From: Halobacterium noricense
Lineage (GTDB): Archaea > Halobacteriota > Halobacteria > Halobacteriales > Halobacteriaceae
NCBI RefSeq assembly: GCF_021233435.1
Contig: NZ_CP089468.1
Span: 2,590,597 to 2,654,596 of the forward strand
Reading direction: 5' to 3'
Length of the DNA: 64,000 nt
Shown: positions 16,921 through 26,816 of the stretch, piece after piece
How positions within the stretch are numbered: position 1 is the first letter of the stretch
How the letters are laid out: the number at the start of each line of letters is the position of its first letter
The notes under the pieces: generated by a model
Seen by the model: only the letters and a program-made list of their open reading frames with translations
What the model was told of the DNA's origin: nothing
Database searches by the model: none
Translations under genes and position numbers: made by a program

Positions 16921-18668
16921 GTCAAGCAGAAGAAATCACTGACTCCGGCGTAATCGAGAGCGTGAGCGGTCCGGTCGTGACCGCCACGGACCTCGACGCC
17001 CAGATGAACGACGTCGTCTACGTGGGCGACGAAGGCCTGATGGGCGAGGTCATCGAAATCGAAGGCGAAGTAACAACCATTCAGGTCTACGAGGAGACCT
17101 CGGGCATCAGCCCGGGTGGCCCCGTGGACAACACGGGCGAACCCCTCACCGTCGACCTGGGTCCCGGCATGCTGGACTCCATCTACGACGGCGTCCAGCG
17201 CCCGCTGGACGTCCTGCAGGGCGAGATGGGCGCGTTCCTCGACCGCGGTGTCGACGCGCCCGGCATCGACCTGGAGAAGGAGTGGTCGTTCGAGCCCGTC
17301 GTGGAGGAGGGCGACCACGTCGAGGCCGGTGACGTCCTCGGCACCGTCGACGAGACGGTCAGCATCGAGCACAAGGTGCTCGTGCCGCCGCGAAGCGACG
17401 GCGGCGAGGTCACCGACGTGAACGCCGGCGAGCACACGGTCGACGAGCCCGTCGCCGTGCTCGACAGCGGCGAGGAAATCGCGATGCGCCAGGAGTGGCC
17501 GGTTCGGCGTGCGCGTCCGTCCAAGGACAAGCACACGCCGCGGACGCCGCTCGTCACGGGCCAGCGGATTCAGGACGGCCTGTTCCCGCTCGCGAAGGGT
17601 GGGACCGCCGCGATTCCGGGGCCCTTTGGCTCCGGGAAGACGGTCACCCAGCAGCAGCTCGCCAAGTGGTCCGACGCGGACATCGTCGTCTACATCGGCT
17701 GCGGGGAGCGCGGCAACGAGATGACGGAAGTCATCGAGGACTTCCCGGAGCTGGAGGACCCCCAGACCGGGAACCCGCTGATGGCACGCACGTGCCTCAT
17801 CGCGAACACGTCGAACATGCCGGTGGCGGCCCGCGAGTCCTGCATCTACACGGGCATCACCATCGCGGAGTACTACCGCGACATGGGCTACGACGTGGCG
17901 CTGATGGCCGACTCCACCTCGCGGTGGGCCGAGGCCATGCGCGAAATCTCCTCGCGGCTCGAGGAGATGCCGGGCGAGGAGGGGTACCCCGCGTACCTCG
18001 CCGCTCGCCTCGCACAGTTCTACGAGCGCGCGGGCCTCTACACCACCCTCAACGACGACGAGGGGTCGGTGTCCGTGGTCGGCGCGGTCAGCCCGCCGGG
18101 CGGCGACTTCTCCGAGCCGGTCACTCAGAACACGCTGCGCATCGTGAAGACGTTCTGGGCGCTGGACGCGGACCTCGCCGAGCGCCGGCACTTCCCCGCC
18201 ATCAACTGGAACGAGTCGTACTCGCTGTACAAGGACCAGCTCGACGACTGGTGGCGCGAGAACGTCTCCGAGGACTTCCCGGAGGTCCGGCAGTGGGCCG
18301 TCGACGTCCTCGACGAGGAGACCGAACTGCAGGAAATCGTCCAGCTCGTCGGCAAGGACGCGCTGCCGGACGACCAGCAGCTCACCCTCGAAGTGGCGCG
18401 GTATCTCCGCGAGGCGTGGCTCCAGCAGAACGCGCTCCACGACGTCGACACCAACTGTGAGCCCGAGAAGACGTACAAGATGCTCACGGCCATCAAGACG
18501 TTCAACGACGCGGCCTTCGACGCGCTCGAAGCCGGCGTCCCGGTCGACGAGATTCAGAACGTCGACGCAGCGCCGCGCCTCAACCGCATGGGCGTTCAGG
18601 AAGATTGGGACGAGTACATCGAGGAGCTGAAAGACGACCTCACCGAGCAACTACGGGACCTCTACTAA
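16917..18668 (+). CDS. atpA: A-type ATP synthase catalytic subunit A
   Basis: Catalytic nucleotide-binding subunit. The 583-aa protein has the family P-loop [17 protein letters not shown] (about residue 235-251). It has the catalytic [10 protein letters not shown] glutamate region and the large non-homologous insertion near residues 115-190 that distinguishes A from B subunits. [20 protein letters not shown] and [19 protein letters not shown] confirm identity. No intein is present, although A subunits in some archaea carry one at the P-loop. It overlaps atpF (ATGA) and shares one base with the atpB start (TAATG). Confidence 0.98.
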   Translation: MSQAEEITDSGVIESVSGPVVTATDLDAQMNDVVYVGDEGLMGEVIEIEGEVTTIQVYEETSGISPGGPVDNTGEPLTVDLGPGMLDSIYDGVQRPLDVLQGEMGAFLDRGVDAPGIDLEKEWSFEPVVEEGDHVEAGDVLGTVDETVSIEHKVLVPPRSDGGEVTDVNAGEHTVDEPVAVLDSGEEIAMRQEWPVRRARPSKDKHTPRTPLVTGQRIQDGLFPLAKGGTAAIPGPFGSGKTVTQQQLAKWSDADIVVYIGCGERGNEMTEVIEDFPELEDPQTGNPLMARTCLIANTSNMPVAARESCIYTGITIAEYYRDMGYDVALMADSTSRWAEAMREISSRLEEMPGEEGYPAYLAARLAQFYERAGLYTTLNDDEGSVSVVGAVSPPGGDFSEPVTQNTLRIVKTFWALDADLAERRHFPAINWNESYSLYKDQLDDWWRENVSEDFPEVRQWAVDVLDEETELQEIVQLVGKDALPDDQQLTLEVARYLREAWLQQNALHDVDTNCEPEKTYKMLTAIKTFNDAAFDALEAGVPVDEIQNVDAAPRLNRMGVQEDWDEYIEELKDDLTEQLRDLY

Positions 18669-20086
18669 TGAAAGAGTACAAGACAATCTCGGAAGTCAGC
18701 GGCCCGCTGGTGTACGTCGACATCGACGAGCCGGTGGCCTACGACGAGATGGTGGAAATCGAGACGCCTGACGGCGAAGTCAAGCGCGGTCAGGTGCTCG
18801 AATCCAGCGACGAGTTCGTCGCGATTCAGGTGTTCGAGGGCACCGAGGGCATCGGGCAGGACGCCTCGGTGCGGTTCCTCGGCGAGACCCTGAAGATGCC
18901 CGTGACCGAAGACCTCCTCGGTCGCGTGCTCGACGGCTCCGGTCAGCCCATCGACGGCGGCCCGGACATCGTGCCCGAGGAACGCCGCGACATCGTCGGC
19001 GAAGCGATCAACCCCCACGCACGGGAGTACCCCGAGGAGTTCATCCAGACGGGCGTCTCGGGCATCGACGGCATGAACACGCTCGTGCGCGGCCAGAAGC
19101 TCCCCATCTTCTCGGCGTCCGGGCTGCCCCACAGCGACCTCGCGCTCCAGATTGCGCGACAGGCGTCCGTCCCCGAGGAGGAGGAAAGCGAGGAGGGCGG
19201 CAGCGAGTTCGCCGTCGTCTTCGGTGCGATGGGTATCACCGCCGAGGAGGCCAACGAGTTCATGGAGGACTTCGAGCGCACCGGCGCGCTCGAACGCAGC
19301 GTCGTCTTCATGAACCTCGCGGACGACCCCGCCGTCGAGCGGACGGTCACGCCGCGGATGGCGCTCACCACGGCGGAATACCTCGCCTTCGAGAAGGACT
19401 ACCACGTCCTCGTCATCCTGACGGACATGACCAACTACTGCGAGGCGCTCCGCGAAATCGGTGCGGCCCGCGAGGAAGTCCCCGGACGCCGTGGCTACCC
19501 CGGGTACATGTACACGGACCTCGCGCAGCTGTACGAGCGCGCCGGCCGCATCGAGGGCCGGGAGGGGTCGGTCACCCAGATTCCCATCCTCACGATGCCC
19601 GGCGACGACGACACCCACCCGATTCCGGACCTCACGGGGTACATCACCGAGGGCCAGATCATGATGGACCGCGACCTGAACAGTCAGGGCGTGACGCCGC
19701 CCGTGAACGTCCTCCCGAGCCTCAGCCGGCTGATGGACGACGGTATCGGCGAGGGCCTCACGCGCGAGGACCACGGCGACGTCTCCGACCAGCTGTACGC
19801 GGCGTACGCGGAAGGTGAGGACCTCCGCGACCTCGTGAACATCGTCGGCCGCGAGGCGCTCAGCGACCGCGACAACCTCTACCTGGACTTCGCGGACCGC
19901 TTCGAGGCGGAGTTCGTCGACCAGGGCTTCGACACGAACCGCAGCGTCGAGGAGACGCTGGACCTCGGCTGGGAGCTGCTCAGCCTCTTCCCGAAAGAGG
20001 AGCTCAACCGCGTCGACGAGGAGCTCATCGAGCAGTACTACGTCGAGGGCGAGGCCGCGGCCGAAGAGGCTGCGGCCGCCGACTAA
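18668..20086 (+). CDS. atpB: A-type ATP synthase subunit B
   Basis: Non-catalytic nucleotide-binding subunit that alternates with A in the head. The 472-aa protein starts [20 protein letters not shown]. The position of the P-loop is degenerate ([19 protein letters not shown]), as expected for B. Supporting segments are [40 protein letters not shown] and [21 protein letters not shown] Glu/Gly insertion ([10 protein letters not shown]) near residue 175 is a halophilic feature. The start shares its first base with the atpA stop. Confidence 0.97.
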   Translation: MKEYKTISEVSGPLVYVDIDEPVAYDEMVEIETPDGEVKRGQVLESSDEFVAIQVFEGTEGIGQDASVRFLGETLKMPVTEDLLGRVLDGSGQPIDGGPDIVPEERRDIVGEAINPHAREYPEEFIQTGVSGIDGMNTLVRGQKLPIFSASGLPHSDLALQIARQASVPEEEESEEGGSEFAVVFGAMGITAEEANEFMEDFERTGALERSVVFMNLADDPAVERTVTPRMALTTAEYLAFEKDYHVLVILTDMTNYCEALREIGAAREEVPGRRGYPGYMYTDLAQLYERAGRIEGREGSVTQIPILTMPGDDDTHPIPDLTGYITEGQIMMDRDLNSQGVTPPVNVLPSLSRLMDDGIGEGLTREDHGDVSDQLYAAYAEGEDLRDLVNIVGREALSDRDNLYLDFADRFEAEFVDQGFDTNRSVEETLDLGWELLSLFPKEELNRVDEELIEQYYVEGEAAAEEAAAAD

Positions 20087-20296
20087 CCGCCGCGCTCGCG
20101 GCGTTTCGTCCACGATTTTTTGCGGCTCCGCGCGAACGACCAGGCACGCGTGCACGCTTCTCACCACCCTGCTACCGACCGCACGCCGCGCGGAGTCTCC
20201 GGTTCACGGATGGACCGCACACGAGCGGCGGTCGCTGGCGGCGGCGACTGAAAACGTTTACCTCCCTCCGTCCAGAAGTTGCCGCCAAGAGAGCAC

Positions 20297-20977
20297 ATGG
20301 CCCAGGACATCAAACCGACCCGGAAGAATCTCATGGAGATCGAGGACCGCATCGAACTCTCCGAGCGGGGCCACGACACGCTCGAACAGAAGCGCGACGG
20401 CCTCATTATGGAGTTCATGGACATCCTCGACCAGGCACAGGACGTCCGCAAAGACCTCGAAGCCGATTATGAGACCGCCCAGAAGAAAATCAACATGGCG
20501 CGCGCGATGGAGGGCGACATGTCGGTCCGTGGCGCGGCGGCGGCCCTCGAAGAACACCCCGAGATCACGGTCGAGTCCCGGAACATCATGGGCGTCGTCG
20601 TCCCGCAGATCGAGTCCTCGAAGGTCCGCAAGAGCCTCGACGAGCGCGGCTACGGCATCCTCGGCACGAGCGCGCGCATCGACGAGGCCGCGGAAGCCTA
20701 CGAGGAACTCCTGGAGTCCATCGTGCTCGCGGCGGAAGTCGAGACCGCGATGAAGAAGATGCTCACGGAGATCGAGACCACCAAGCGCCGCGTGAACGCC
20801 CTGGAATTCAAGCTCCTCCCCGAACTGTACGAGGGCCAGGAGTACATCGAGCAGAAGCTCGAAGAGCAGGAGCGCGAGGAGATCTTCCGCATGAAGAAGG
20901 TCAAAGCGAAAAAAGAAGAAGACGAGGAAGAGGAGGAGGAAGCCGCGCAGGCCGCCGAGGAAGCGCTGGCGGACTGA
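20297..20977 (+). CDS. atpD: A-type ATP synthase subunit D
   Basis: Central-shaft subunit that rotates inside the A1 head. The 226-aa protein is an antiparallel coiled coil ([20 protein letters not shown] and [20 protein letters not shown]). It ends in a lysine- then glutamate-rich tail ([19 protein letters not shown]). A 210-bp gap with a T-run and an AAAACGTTTACC element separates it from atpB, so it may have its own promoter in addition to read-through. It is the last gene of the set. Confidence 0.95.
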   Translation: MAQDIKPTRKNLMEIEDRIELSERGHDTLEQKRDGLIMEFMDILDQAQDVRKDLEADYETAQKKINMARAMEGDMSVRGAAAALEEHPEITVESRNIMGVVVPQIESSKVRKSLDERGYGILGTSARIDEAAEAYEELLESIVLAAEVETAMKKMLTEIETTKRRVNALEFKLLPELYEGQEYIEQKLEEQEREEIFRMKKVKAKKEEDEEEEEEAAQAAEEALAD

Positions 20978-21024
20978 CCGGCCTCGTCCACGCCGGCTAA
21001 GTACCGGCCCAACCTCGTCCGGGT

Positions 21025-21417
21025 ATGAGCTGTCCGAACTGCGGCGGCGACGAACTCTCTTTTCCCGTGCCCGACGCCGTCAGCGACTACCTCCCCGACG
21101 AGCGGCCAGCGGCGACGCTGTGCACGAACTGCCTACAGGTGTCGCCGGCCGACGAGGCCCCCGACGAGTATCCGGACTTCACACGGGTCAGCGACGCGTT
21201 CCCCGCGGCCGGTGAGACCGGAGCAGTCCTCGCGTGTCTACTCGCGCTGCTCGACCGACTGGTCGTCTATCGCAGCGACGCCGAGCAGGTCGCCACCGAG
21301 GCCGAGCGGCGCGGCGTCGACGTGTTGCTCGTGCTCGACCGGCTCGCCGCCGACGACGGCCTCGACCCCCACCTCGACCTCGCCCGGCGACGCCGCCAAC
21401 TCGAACAACTCATCTAG
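21025..21417 (+). CDS. DUF6276-like zinc-motif protein
   Basis: A 130-aa haloarchaeal protein starting MSCPNCGGDELSFPVPDAVS. It has an N-terminal zinc ribbon (CPNC ... CTNC at about residues 3-6 and 34-37). A helical C-terminal domain follows (GAVLACLLALLDRLVVYRSD), which looks soluble and amphipathic rather than membrane-spanning. It matches my recollection of DUF6276, but no function is known. It stands 47 bp after atpD in the same direction. Confidence 0.7.
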   Translation: MSCPNCGGDELSFPVPDAVSDYLPDERPAATLCTNCLQVSPADEAPDEYPDFTRVSDAFPAAGETGAVLACLLALLDRLVVYRSDAEQVATEAERRGVDVLLVLDRLAADDGLDPHLDLARRRRQLEQLI

Positions 21418-21520
21418 CGCCGGGGCCGACCGCTGCCGGCGAGCGCCGGGGCGCTGACGCCGCTCCGGGACAGCGACGGCGTGCCGCAAGGGTTTAGCCG
21501 GCCGGCCAGTAACTCCCTGT

Positions 21521-21997
21521 ATGGCAGACTGTCCACTCGCCGACGAATGCCCCAGTTTCCAGGAGCAAATCGAAGGGATGGGGTGTCAACACTACGGCGA
21601 CCGCGGCGGGATGGAGTGGTGCAACCACTACAACCAGCCCATCAACGACCTGAAGACCGCGCCCGTAGTGCCCGGCGAGGAGGTCGTGCTGGAAGTCGAC
21701 GACATGCACGAGAGCGGTGCCGGCGTCGGCCGGCAGGAGGAGAGCGGCTTCATCGTGATGGTCGATGGCGTGCTGCCGCCGGCCCGCGTGAAAGCCGAGA
21801 TTACGAAAGTGAAGTCGAACTACGCCCGCGCCGACCTCGTCGAGAAGCTCCCCGACGAGCCCGAAAGCGAGGAGGACGAAGAAGCCGAAGCACGCGAGGA
21901 AGACGGCGAGGAAGCCGAGAGCGAGGAGGACGAAGAAGCGGAAGAAGAGGCTGAGAGCGAGCGGCTCGGCAGCCGCGAGAACTTCTGGGGCAACTAG
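21521..21997 (+). CDS. TRAM-domain protein with N-terminal Cys/His cluster
   Basis: A 158-aa protein. The N-terminus MADCPLADECPSFQEQIEGM continues with C, H and further C/H residues, giving a possible metal site (CPLADEC ... CQHYG ... WCNHY). The middle is a TRAM beta-barrel (VPGEEVVLEVDDMHESGAGV to VDGVLPPARVKAEITKVKSN, about 54-110), an RNA-binding fold found in tRNA-modifying enzymes and in archaeal small RNA chaperones. A long Glu-rich tail follows. It ends convergently against the first CHAT gene with overlapping stops (CTAG). Confidence 0.85.
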   Translation: MADCPLADECPSFQEQIEGMGCQHYGDRGGMEWCNHYNQPINDLKTAPVVPGEEVVLEVDDMHESGAGVGRQEESGFIVMVDGVLPPARVKAEITKVKSNYARADLVEKLPDEPESEEDEEAEAREEDGEEAESEEDEEAEEEAESERLGSRENFWGN

Positions 21998-24111
21998 CGG
22001 AACTGCTCGACCGAGAGGTCGTCGGTGAGGCGGACAGTCCCGTCGACGAGCACCGGGATACCCGAGTCTGCGAAGAACTCGTCTAGTGCCGACTGCGGGA
22101 GCGTCGTCTCCCGGACCGACGCGTCGTAGACGGCCGAGGACGTGTCCGTGTGCGAGTACGCCGACATCCCGCCGATGCCGCTCTTTCTGTGTGGGTAGTG
22201 ATGGAGGGACACTGGCCACGCCCCGGACGCTGCCCGGACGGCGTCGGTGTCGAATTCGTGGAGAATGGAGACGTTGGAGTGGCTCTGTCGAACGTTGCTC
22301 TGCCCGTCGCCGAGAATCGTGTACCGGTCGGCCGGCGTGCCGGCGAGTTCGAGCGCGTCGAGAATCCCGTACAGCGGGAACCCAACGCCGAGGAGAGTCG
22401 CCGCCATTTCGCCGACCGACCGCGCGTCGTCGTCGGCCACATCGTCCACCGTGACGAAGCCACCGGCAGCGCCGGCAGTCAACAGCGCACGGCCCTGCTC
22501 GTAGGAGCGACAACCGTTCAGGAAGAACGCTTTCACGCCCGTTCGCGCCAGCGTTCTGGTGTCCAGCGCCCCGTCCGGACACATCATCCCCGAGTCCGTG
22601 ACGTGGCCCACGAAGTGGAAGTAGTCCACGTCCTCGTACAGCGCCTCGCGTAGCTCCGCCGTCGACAGGTCGTGGGACACCCGCACGTCCGTCTCCCGGT
22701 ACGGGTGCGAGTCGAACAGGGAGACGTCGCCCTGCTGGAGTCGGGCGTCGTTGAACACGACGTGCACGTCGAGCGCGCCGTCGTCAGCCGACGCCGAGAG
22801 GTCCCGTCGGAACGACCCCACCGTCGGGTTCGACGCCCGGACCGCGTGCCCGGGTGCGACCCACGAGTGGCCGGGCGTCCCGGCGTCCTCTGGCACGACC
22901 ACGGAGCGCAGCGTCGGCGCTGCCGTGCTCGCGGACCGTGCGAGCGCGCCGTCCGTGGACTGGAGTGCATTCGGGGACGGCGTCAGGTCGGCCTCCGAGG
23001 CGAGCCGCGGTGGACTCCGAACCAGCGCCAGGTCGTCGAGTAAGTACGGGAGCACCGGTGCGTACGCCGAGTCCGCTTCGACGTCTGCCGTGTAGTGCCA
23101 GTCGAACAATCCTTCCGTCGCCGACCGCGGAATCTCGAGGTACTCGGCCGTGCGCTCGGCCAGCGGCAGCTCGAACAGCCGCTGGTAATCCAACTCCACG
23201 CGCTCCTCCAACGCCGTGACGACTGTCGTCCGGAACGGGTAGACGCCAGCTGTCCGCACCGCACAGTCCAGCGTGAACACGTGCTCCAGTATCGACCGCA
23301 CGCTCTCGGTGAGGGCGTCGACGCAGAGGTCGCGGCTGCGACCGGCCGCGACGATTCGTGGCCGCGACCCCGGTTCGACGGTGGCACCGAGATAGTACAC
23401 CAGCGGCGCCACCGTGTAGATAGCGCCATACTCCGGCGGTACCTCGATGCGCACCCCGGTTTGTGGTGCCGCGACCTCTGGTGGAATATCCAGCGTATCT
23501 CCTCGCTCGATGGCCGGCGGATGGCCCCGTAGCGTCGGCCACGACCGGTCCGGCGAGTGCGTCTTCAACGCCGACCCGAACGTCGACACCGCAGCCATCA
23601 AATCTCGCGGGTCCTCCGTCGTCGTCACCGTCCCCGCCGGCGTCTCGTGGTGCGACCGAATCCCGAGCACCACCCGCGTCGCGGCCTCCGTCTCGAGAAC
23701 CGACCGACCGTCGTCGAAGCGAGTGGTCGGCGCGGCGTCCTCGACGCGCACGTAGAGCTTCGCGTCGGGCGGCGAGAAGTCGACCTCGTAGGTGCCCTGC
23801 GGCAGTCGCTCGGTGGGCGCCCCAGATTCGGTGCGGTGGATGGCTTCACCGTCGCGCCAGAAAATCACGTTGGCGAACGTCGGCATGCGGAGTTCGCGCG
23901 CTTCGACGGCGACCGCAGTATCGACGGGCATCGTGAAGCCGTCAGTCGACGCGGGCGTCGGGTCGACGGCCCGGTCCGTGTACAGCGGGAACTGTTCGCC
24001 CTCGACAGTGTCCCGTACGCAGATTCCGTGCTCCTCGTCGAGCACGTCGACGTGGAACGTCACGCGTCGCGGCCCCCGCTGGCGGCCGCTTTCCAGTACA
24101 TATCCGGACAT
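21994..24111 (-). CDS. CHAT-domain caspase-like protein, copy 1
   Basis: A 705-aa protein with a C-terminal CHAT (caspase HetF-associated) protease domain. The catalytic histidine lies in DYFHFVGHVTDSG and the catalytic cysteine in KAFFLNGCRSYEQG. TAGAAGGFVTVDDVADDDAR follows. The N-terminal ~150 residues form a beta-rich domain (VTFHVDVLDEEHGICVRDT). The central part contains LMAAVSTFGSALKTHSPDRS, shared with copy 2. CHAT proteases cleave partner proteins, often in programmed cell death or defence, but no obvious substrate gene is adjacent. It lies 42 bp downstream of copy 2 in tandem. The start is ATG at 24111. Confidence 0.85.
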   Translation of the reverse strand: MSGYVLESGRQRGPRRVTFHVDVLDEEHGICVRDTVEGEQFPLYTDRAVDPTPASTDGFTMPVDTAVAVEARELRMPTFANVIFWRDGEAIHRTESGAPTERLPQGTYEVDFSPPDAKLYVRVEDAAPTTRFDDGRSVLETEAATRVVLGIRSHHETPAGTVTTTEDPRDLMAAVSTFGSALKTHSPDRSWPTLRGHPPAIERGDTLDIPPEVAAPQTGVRIEVPPEYGAIYTVAPLVYYLGATVEPGSRPRIVAAGRSRDLCVDALTESVRSILEHVFTLDCAVRTAGVYPFRTTVVTALEERVELDYQRLFELPLAERTAEYLEIPRSATEGLFDWHYTADVEADSAYAPVLPYLLDDLALVRSPPRLASEADLTPSPNALQSTDGALARSASTAAPTLRSVVVPEDAGTPGHSWVAPGHAVRASNPTVGSFRRDLSASADDGALDVHVVFNDARLQQGDVSLFDSHPYRETDVRVSHDLSTAELREALYEDVDYFHFVGHVTDSGMMCPDGALDTRTLARTGVKAFFLNGCRSYEQGRALLTAGAAGGFVTVDDVADDDARSVGEMAATLLGVGFPLYGILDALELAGTPADRYTILGDGQSNVRQSHSNVSILHEFDTDAVRAASGAWPVSLHHYPHRKSGIGGMSAYSHTDTSSAVYDASVRETTLPQSALDEFFADSGIPVLVDGTVRLTDDLSVEQFR

Positions 24112-24153
24112 AGGATGTTTCGAGTAAAAACATTCGGCCCGCGGGACGGCGCT

Positions 24154-26277
24154 TCACTCGAAGTCCGCCATCGTCAGGGTCGGCGTGTACCGGAGCTCGC
24201 CGTCGAGCAGCACGGGTGCTGGGGAGGAATCGAGTAGCCGTTCGAGTTCCGAGTGCGAGATGGGGTCGCGACGAACGCCGCCGTTGGCGATGACTCCGTC
24301 GACAGCGGTGTACGTAGGAGCGACGAACGTACCCATCCCGTTCTCGTCGTAGGGATACTGTTGGATACTCACGGAGTAGGTGTCGGAATCGGTGTCGAAC
24401 TCGTCCGTGTCGAAGGCGTACATCGAGGGGGTCCCACTGGCCCCACGACGGAACGCGAGCGTCCCGCTGCCGAGAATCGAGTAGCGGTCGGTCGGCATTC
24501 CAATACGACCGAGTACGTCCAAAACCGCGTACAGCGGGAACCCGCTGTCCAACAGCAACGAGATGTCGTGACCGACCCGACCCGCCACGTCGTCAGCCAC
24601 GTCGTCCACCGTGACGATGCCACCGACGCTCCCAGCCGTCAACAGCGCACGCCCCTGTTCGTAGGAGCGACACCCGTTCAAGAAGAATGCACCGACACCG
24701 GTTCTCGCCAACGTCCGCGTGTCCAAGGTTCCGTTCGGGCACACCATCCCTTCGTCTGTGACGTGCCCCACGAAATGCAGGAAGTCAGTCTCCTCGTACA
24801 ACGCTTCCCGCAACTCTGACGTGGTCAACGAGTGCGACACTTGGACGTTCGTCTCCGCTGTCTGGTGGGTGTCGTAGGCCGTCTCGTCGCTCGCGTCCAA
24901 GCGTGCGTCGTTGTACACGACGTGTACGTCTAATGCGCCGTCACCCTGCGGCCACTCGAATCCACGCCGGAACGACCCAACTGTCGGGTTCGCCGCGCTC
25001 GGCGAAAAGTCGTCAGCGATCCACGAGTGCCCCGGTGTCCCCATGTCCGCCGGGGCGACAGCCGAAAGCGGTTCCGACGTGGCGTCGGCGGCCGAACGAG
25101 CAAGCGCACCGTCACTCTCCCGCAGCGCGTTCGGGGAAGGCGTCAGGTCGACCTGCCCGGACTGCTGTGGTGGACTCCGCACAACCGCGAGTTCGTCTAC
25201 CAAGTACGGGAGTGCCGGCGCGTACGCGGGATCCGCCGCCACGTCCGCCGTGTAGTGCCACTCCAAAATTCCCGCCGTCGCTGACCGCGGAACCTCGAGG
25301 TACTCGGCCGTCCGCTCGGCCAGCGGCAATTCGAACAGCCGCTCGTACTCTAATTCGACTCGTGCCTCCAACGCGTCGACAGCAGTCGTCCGAAACGGAT
25401 AGACGCCGGCCACTCGAATGATGCAGTCCAGCGTAAATACGTGCTCCAAGACCGACCGCACGTTCCCTGCCAAGTCGTCCGCGTCCAAATCGTAGCTCCG
25501 GCCCTCTGCAATCACTCGCGGCCGGTTCCCCGGTTCGACGCTTGCACCGAGATAGTACGCTAGTGGCGACACCGTGTAGATGGCACCGTACTCCGGCGGC
25601 ACCTCGACGCGAATCCCCGTATCTGGTAACGCAACCTCCTCGGGAATGTCGAGCTCGTCGCCCCGTCGAATCGCTGGCGGATGCCCCCGCAGCGTCGGCC
25701 ACGACCGATCCGGTGAGTGCGTCTTCAACGCCGACCCGAACGTCGACACCGCAGCCATCAAATCCCGCGGATCGTCCGTCGTCGTCACCGTCCCCGCTGG
25801 CGTTTCGTGGTGCGACCGAATCCCGACGACGACGCGACTCGGGGCACCGAGGTCGAGGTAGGTGTGGTCGTCGACGAACTCTGCGGTCGGTTCCGCGTCC
25901 TCAACGCGCACGTACAACTTCACAGCAGGGCGTGAGAAGTCGACTTCGTACATTCCGCGGGGGAGCCGCGGCGCGTCGTCGCGCGTGGCCCGATGAACGA
26001 CCGCTCCGTCCTGCCAGAAGATGGGAAGCACGAACGTCGACGCGTGAAGTTCGCCGGCGTCGATGGCGACCGCGGTGTCGACGGGCATCGTGAACCCGTC
26101 CGTGCTCGCGGGTTCCAGATTCGATTCGCGGTCCGTCCGTAGCGCTACCGCTTCGCCCTCGGACGTGTCACGAACGTGAATCCCGTGCTCGTCGTCGAGT
26201 GCGTTGACGTGAATCGTCACGCCCGACGACCCCGGCCCGCTGCCGGCCCTCGATGCATGGTGGTACTGAGGTGCCAC
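24154..26277 (-). CDS. CHAT-domain caspase-like protein, copy 2
   Basis: A 707-aa paralogue of the downstream copy with the same architecture. The N-terminal beta domain reads VTIHVNALDDEHGIHVRDTS and the middle is shared. The C-terminal CHAT domain has DFLHFVGHVTDEG (His) and GAFFLNGCRSYEQG (Cys). The extreme C-termini differ (PTLTMADFE against DDLSVEQFR). The start appears to be GTG at 26277, because no in-frame ATG precedes the conserved domain. It is divergent from the Tfx-like regulator with about 65 bp between starts, so both could share a control region. Confidence 0.85.
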   Translation of the reverse strand: MAPQYHHASRAGSGPGSSGVTIHVNALDDEHGIHVRDTSEGEAVALRTDRESNLEPASTDGFTMPVDTAVAIDAGELHASTFVLPIFWQDGAVVHRATRDDAPRLPRGMYEVDFSRPAVKLYVRVEDAEPTAEFVDDHTYLDLGAPSRVVVGIRSHHETPAGTVTTTDDPRDLMAAVSTFGSALKTHSPDRSWPTLRGHPPAIRRGDELDIPEEVALPDTGIRVEVPPEYGAIYTVSPLAYYLGASVEPGNRPRVIAEGRSYDLDADDLAGNVRSVLEHVFTLDCIIRVAGVYPFRTTAVDALEARVELEYERLFELPLAERTAEYLEVPRSATAGILEWHYTADVAADPAYAPALPYLVDELAVVRSPPQQSGQVDLTPSPNALRESDGALARSAADATSEPLSAVAPADMGTPGHSWIADDFSPSAANPTVGSFRRGFEWPQGDGALDVHVVYNDARLDASDETAYDTHQTAETNVQVSHSLTTSELREALYEETDFLHFVGHVTDEGMVCPNGTLDTRTLARTGVGAFFLNGCRSYEQGRALLTAGSVGGIVTVDDVADDVAGRVGHDISLLLDSGFPLYAVLDVLGRIGMPTDRYSILGSGTLAFRRGASGTPSMYAFDTDEFDTDSDTYSVSIQQYPYDENGMGTFVAPTYTAVDGVIANGGVRRDPISHSELERLLDSSPAPVLLDGELRYTPTLTMADFE

Positions 26278-26341
26278 CGCCTAAAAGGATTCTGGGGAGC
26301 CGTCCACGGGGTTTTTGCGTTCCGGCGGCGTCGGTCCACGC

Positions 26342-26815
26342 ATGGACGAGGGGGTTCCGGACGCCGACGAGGTGTTGGCCAGCGCCGGCTTCGACGCCGA
26401 CGAGAGCGTGCTGACGCGGCGGCAGGCGGAGGTGCTGGCGCTGCGCGAGCGCAGCGCGTCGCAGGCCGCCATCGCCGACCAGCTCGGGACGTCCCGCGCG
26501 AACATCTCGAAGGTGGAGGCGAGCGCGCGGGAGAACGTCGCGAAGTCCCGAGAGACGGTGGCGTTCGCGGAGGCGCTGCAAGCGCCGGTGCGCGTGGAAA
26601 TCGACGCCGGCACGGACCTCTACGACGTGCCGGACATGGTGTACGCGGCCTGCGACGACGCGAACGTGAAGGTGTCGCTGTCCGCGCCCGAAGTGATGAA
26701 GCGCGTCAGCGACGCCGCCGGGTCCGCCGTTCAGGGTCGTGGCGTGCACGCGCCGCTGTTGGTGTCGGTGACCAGCGACGGCGACCTCCAAGTGCGGGAG
26801 GGCGACGACGAGTAA
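26342..26815 (+). CDS. Tfx-family DNA-binding transcriptional regulator
   Basis: A 157-aa protein with an N-terminal HTH of the Tfx family (SVLTRRQAEVLALRERSASQ, then TSRANISKVEASARENV, about 22-70). A C-terminal ligand-like domain follows (LYDVPDMVYAACDDANVKVS). Tfx was first described as an activator of a molybdenum formylmethanofuran dehydrogenase operon in a methanogen. Haloarchaeal members lack that target, so the regulon here is unknown. The nearest candidate targets are the divergent CHAT genes (inference). The ATG is at 26342. Confidence 0.88.
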   Translation: MDEGVPDADEVLASAGFDADESVLTRRQAEVLALRERSASQAAIADQLGTSRANISKVEASARENVAKSRETVAFAEALQAPVRVEIDAGTDLYDVPDMVYAACDDANVKVSLSAPEVMKRVSDAAGSAVQGRGVHAPLLVSVTSDGDLQVREGDDE

Positions 26816-26816
26816 C

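Noticed and set aside
16917-20086. Intein in the ATP synthase A or B subunit
   Set aside because: Both subunits are continuous, with normal lengths and intact P-loop regions. No splicing motifs are present.
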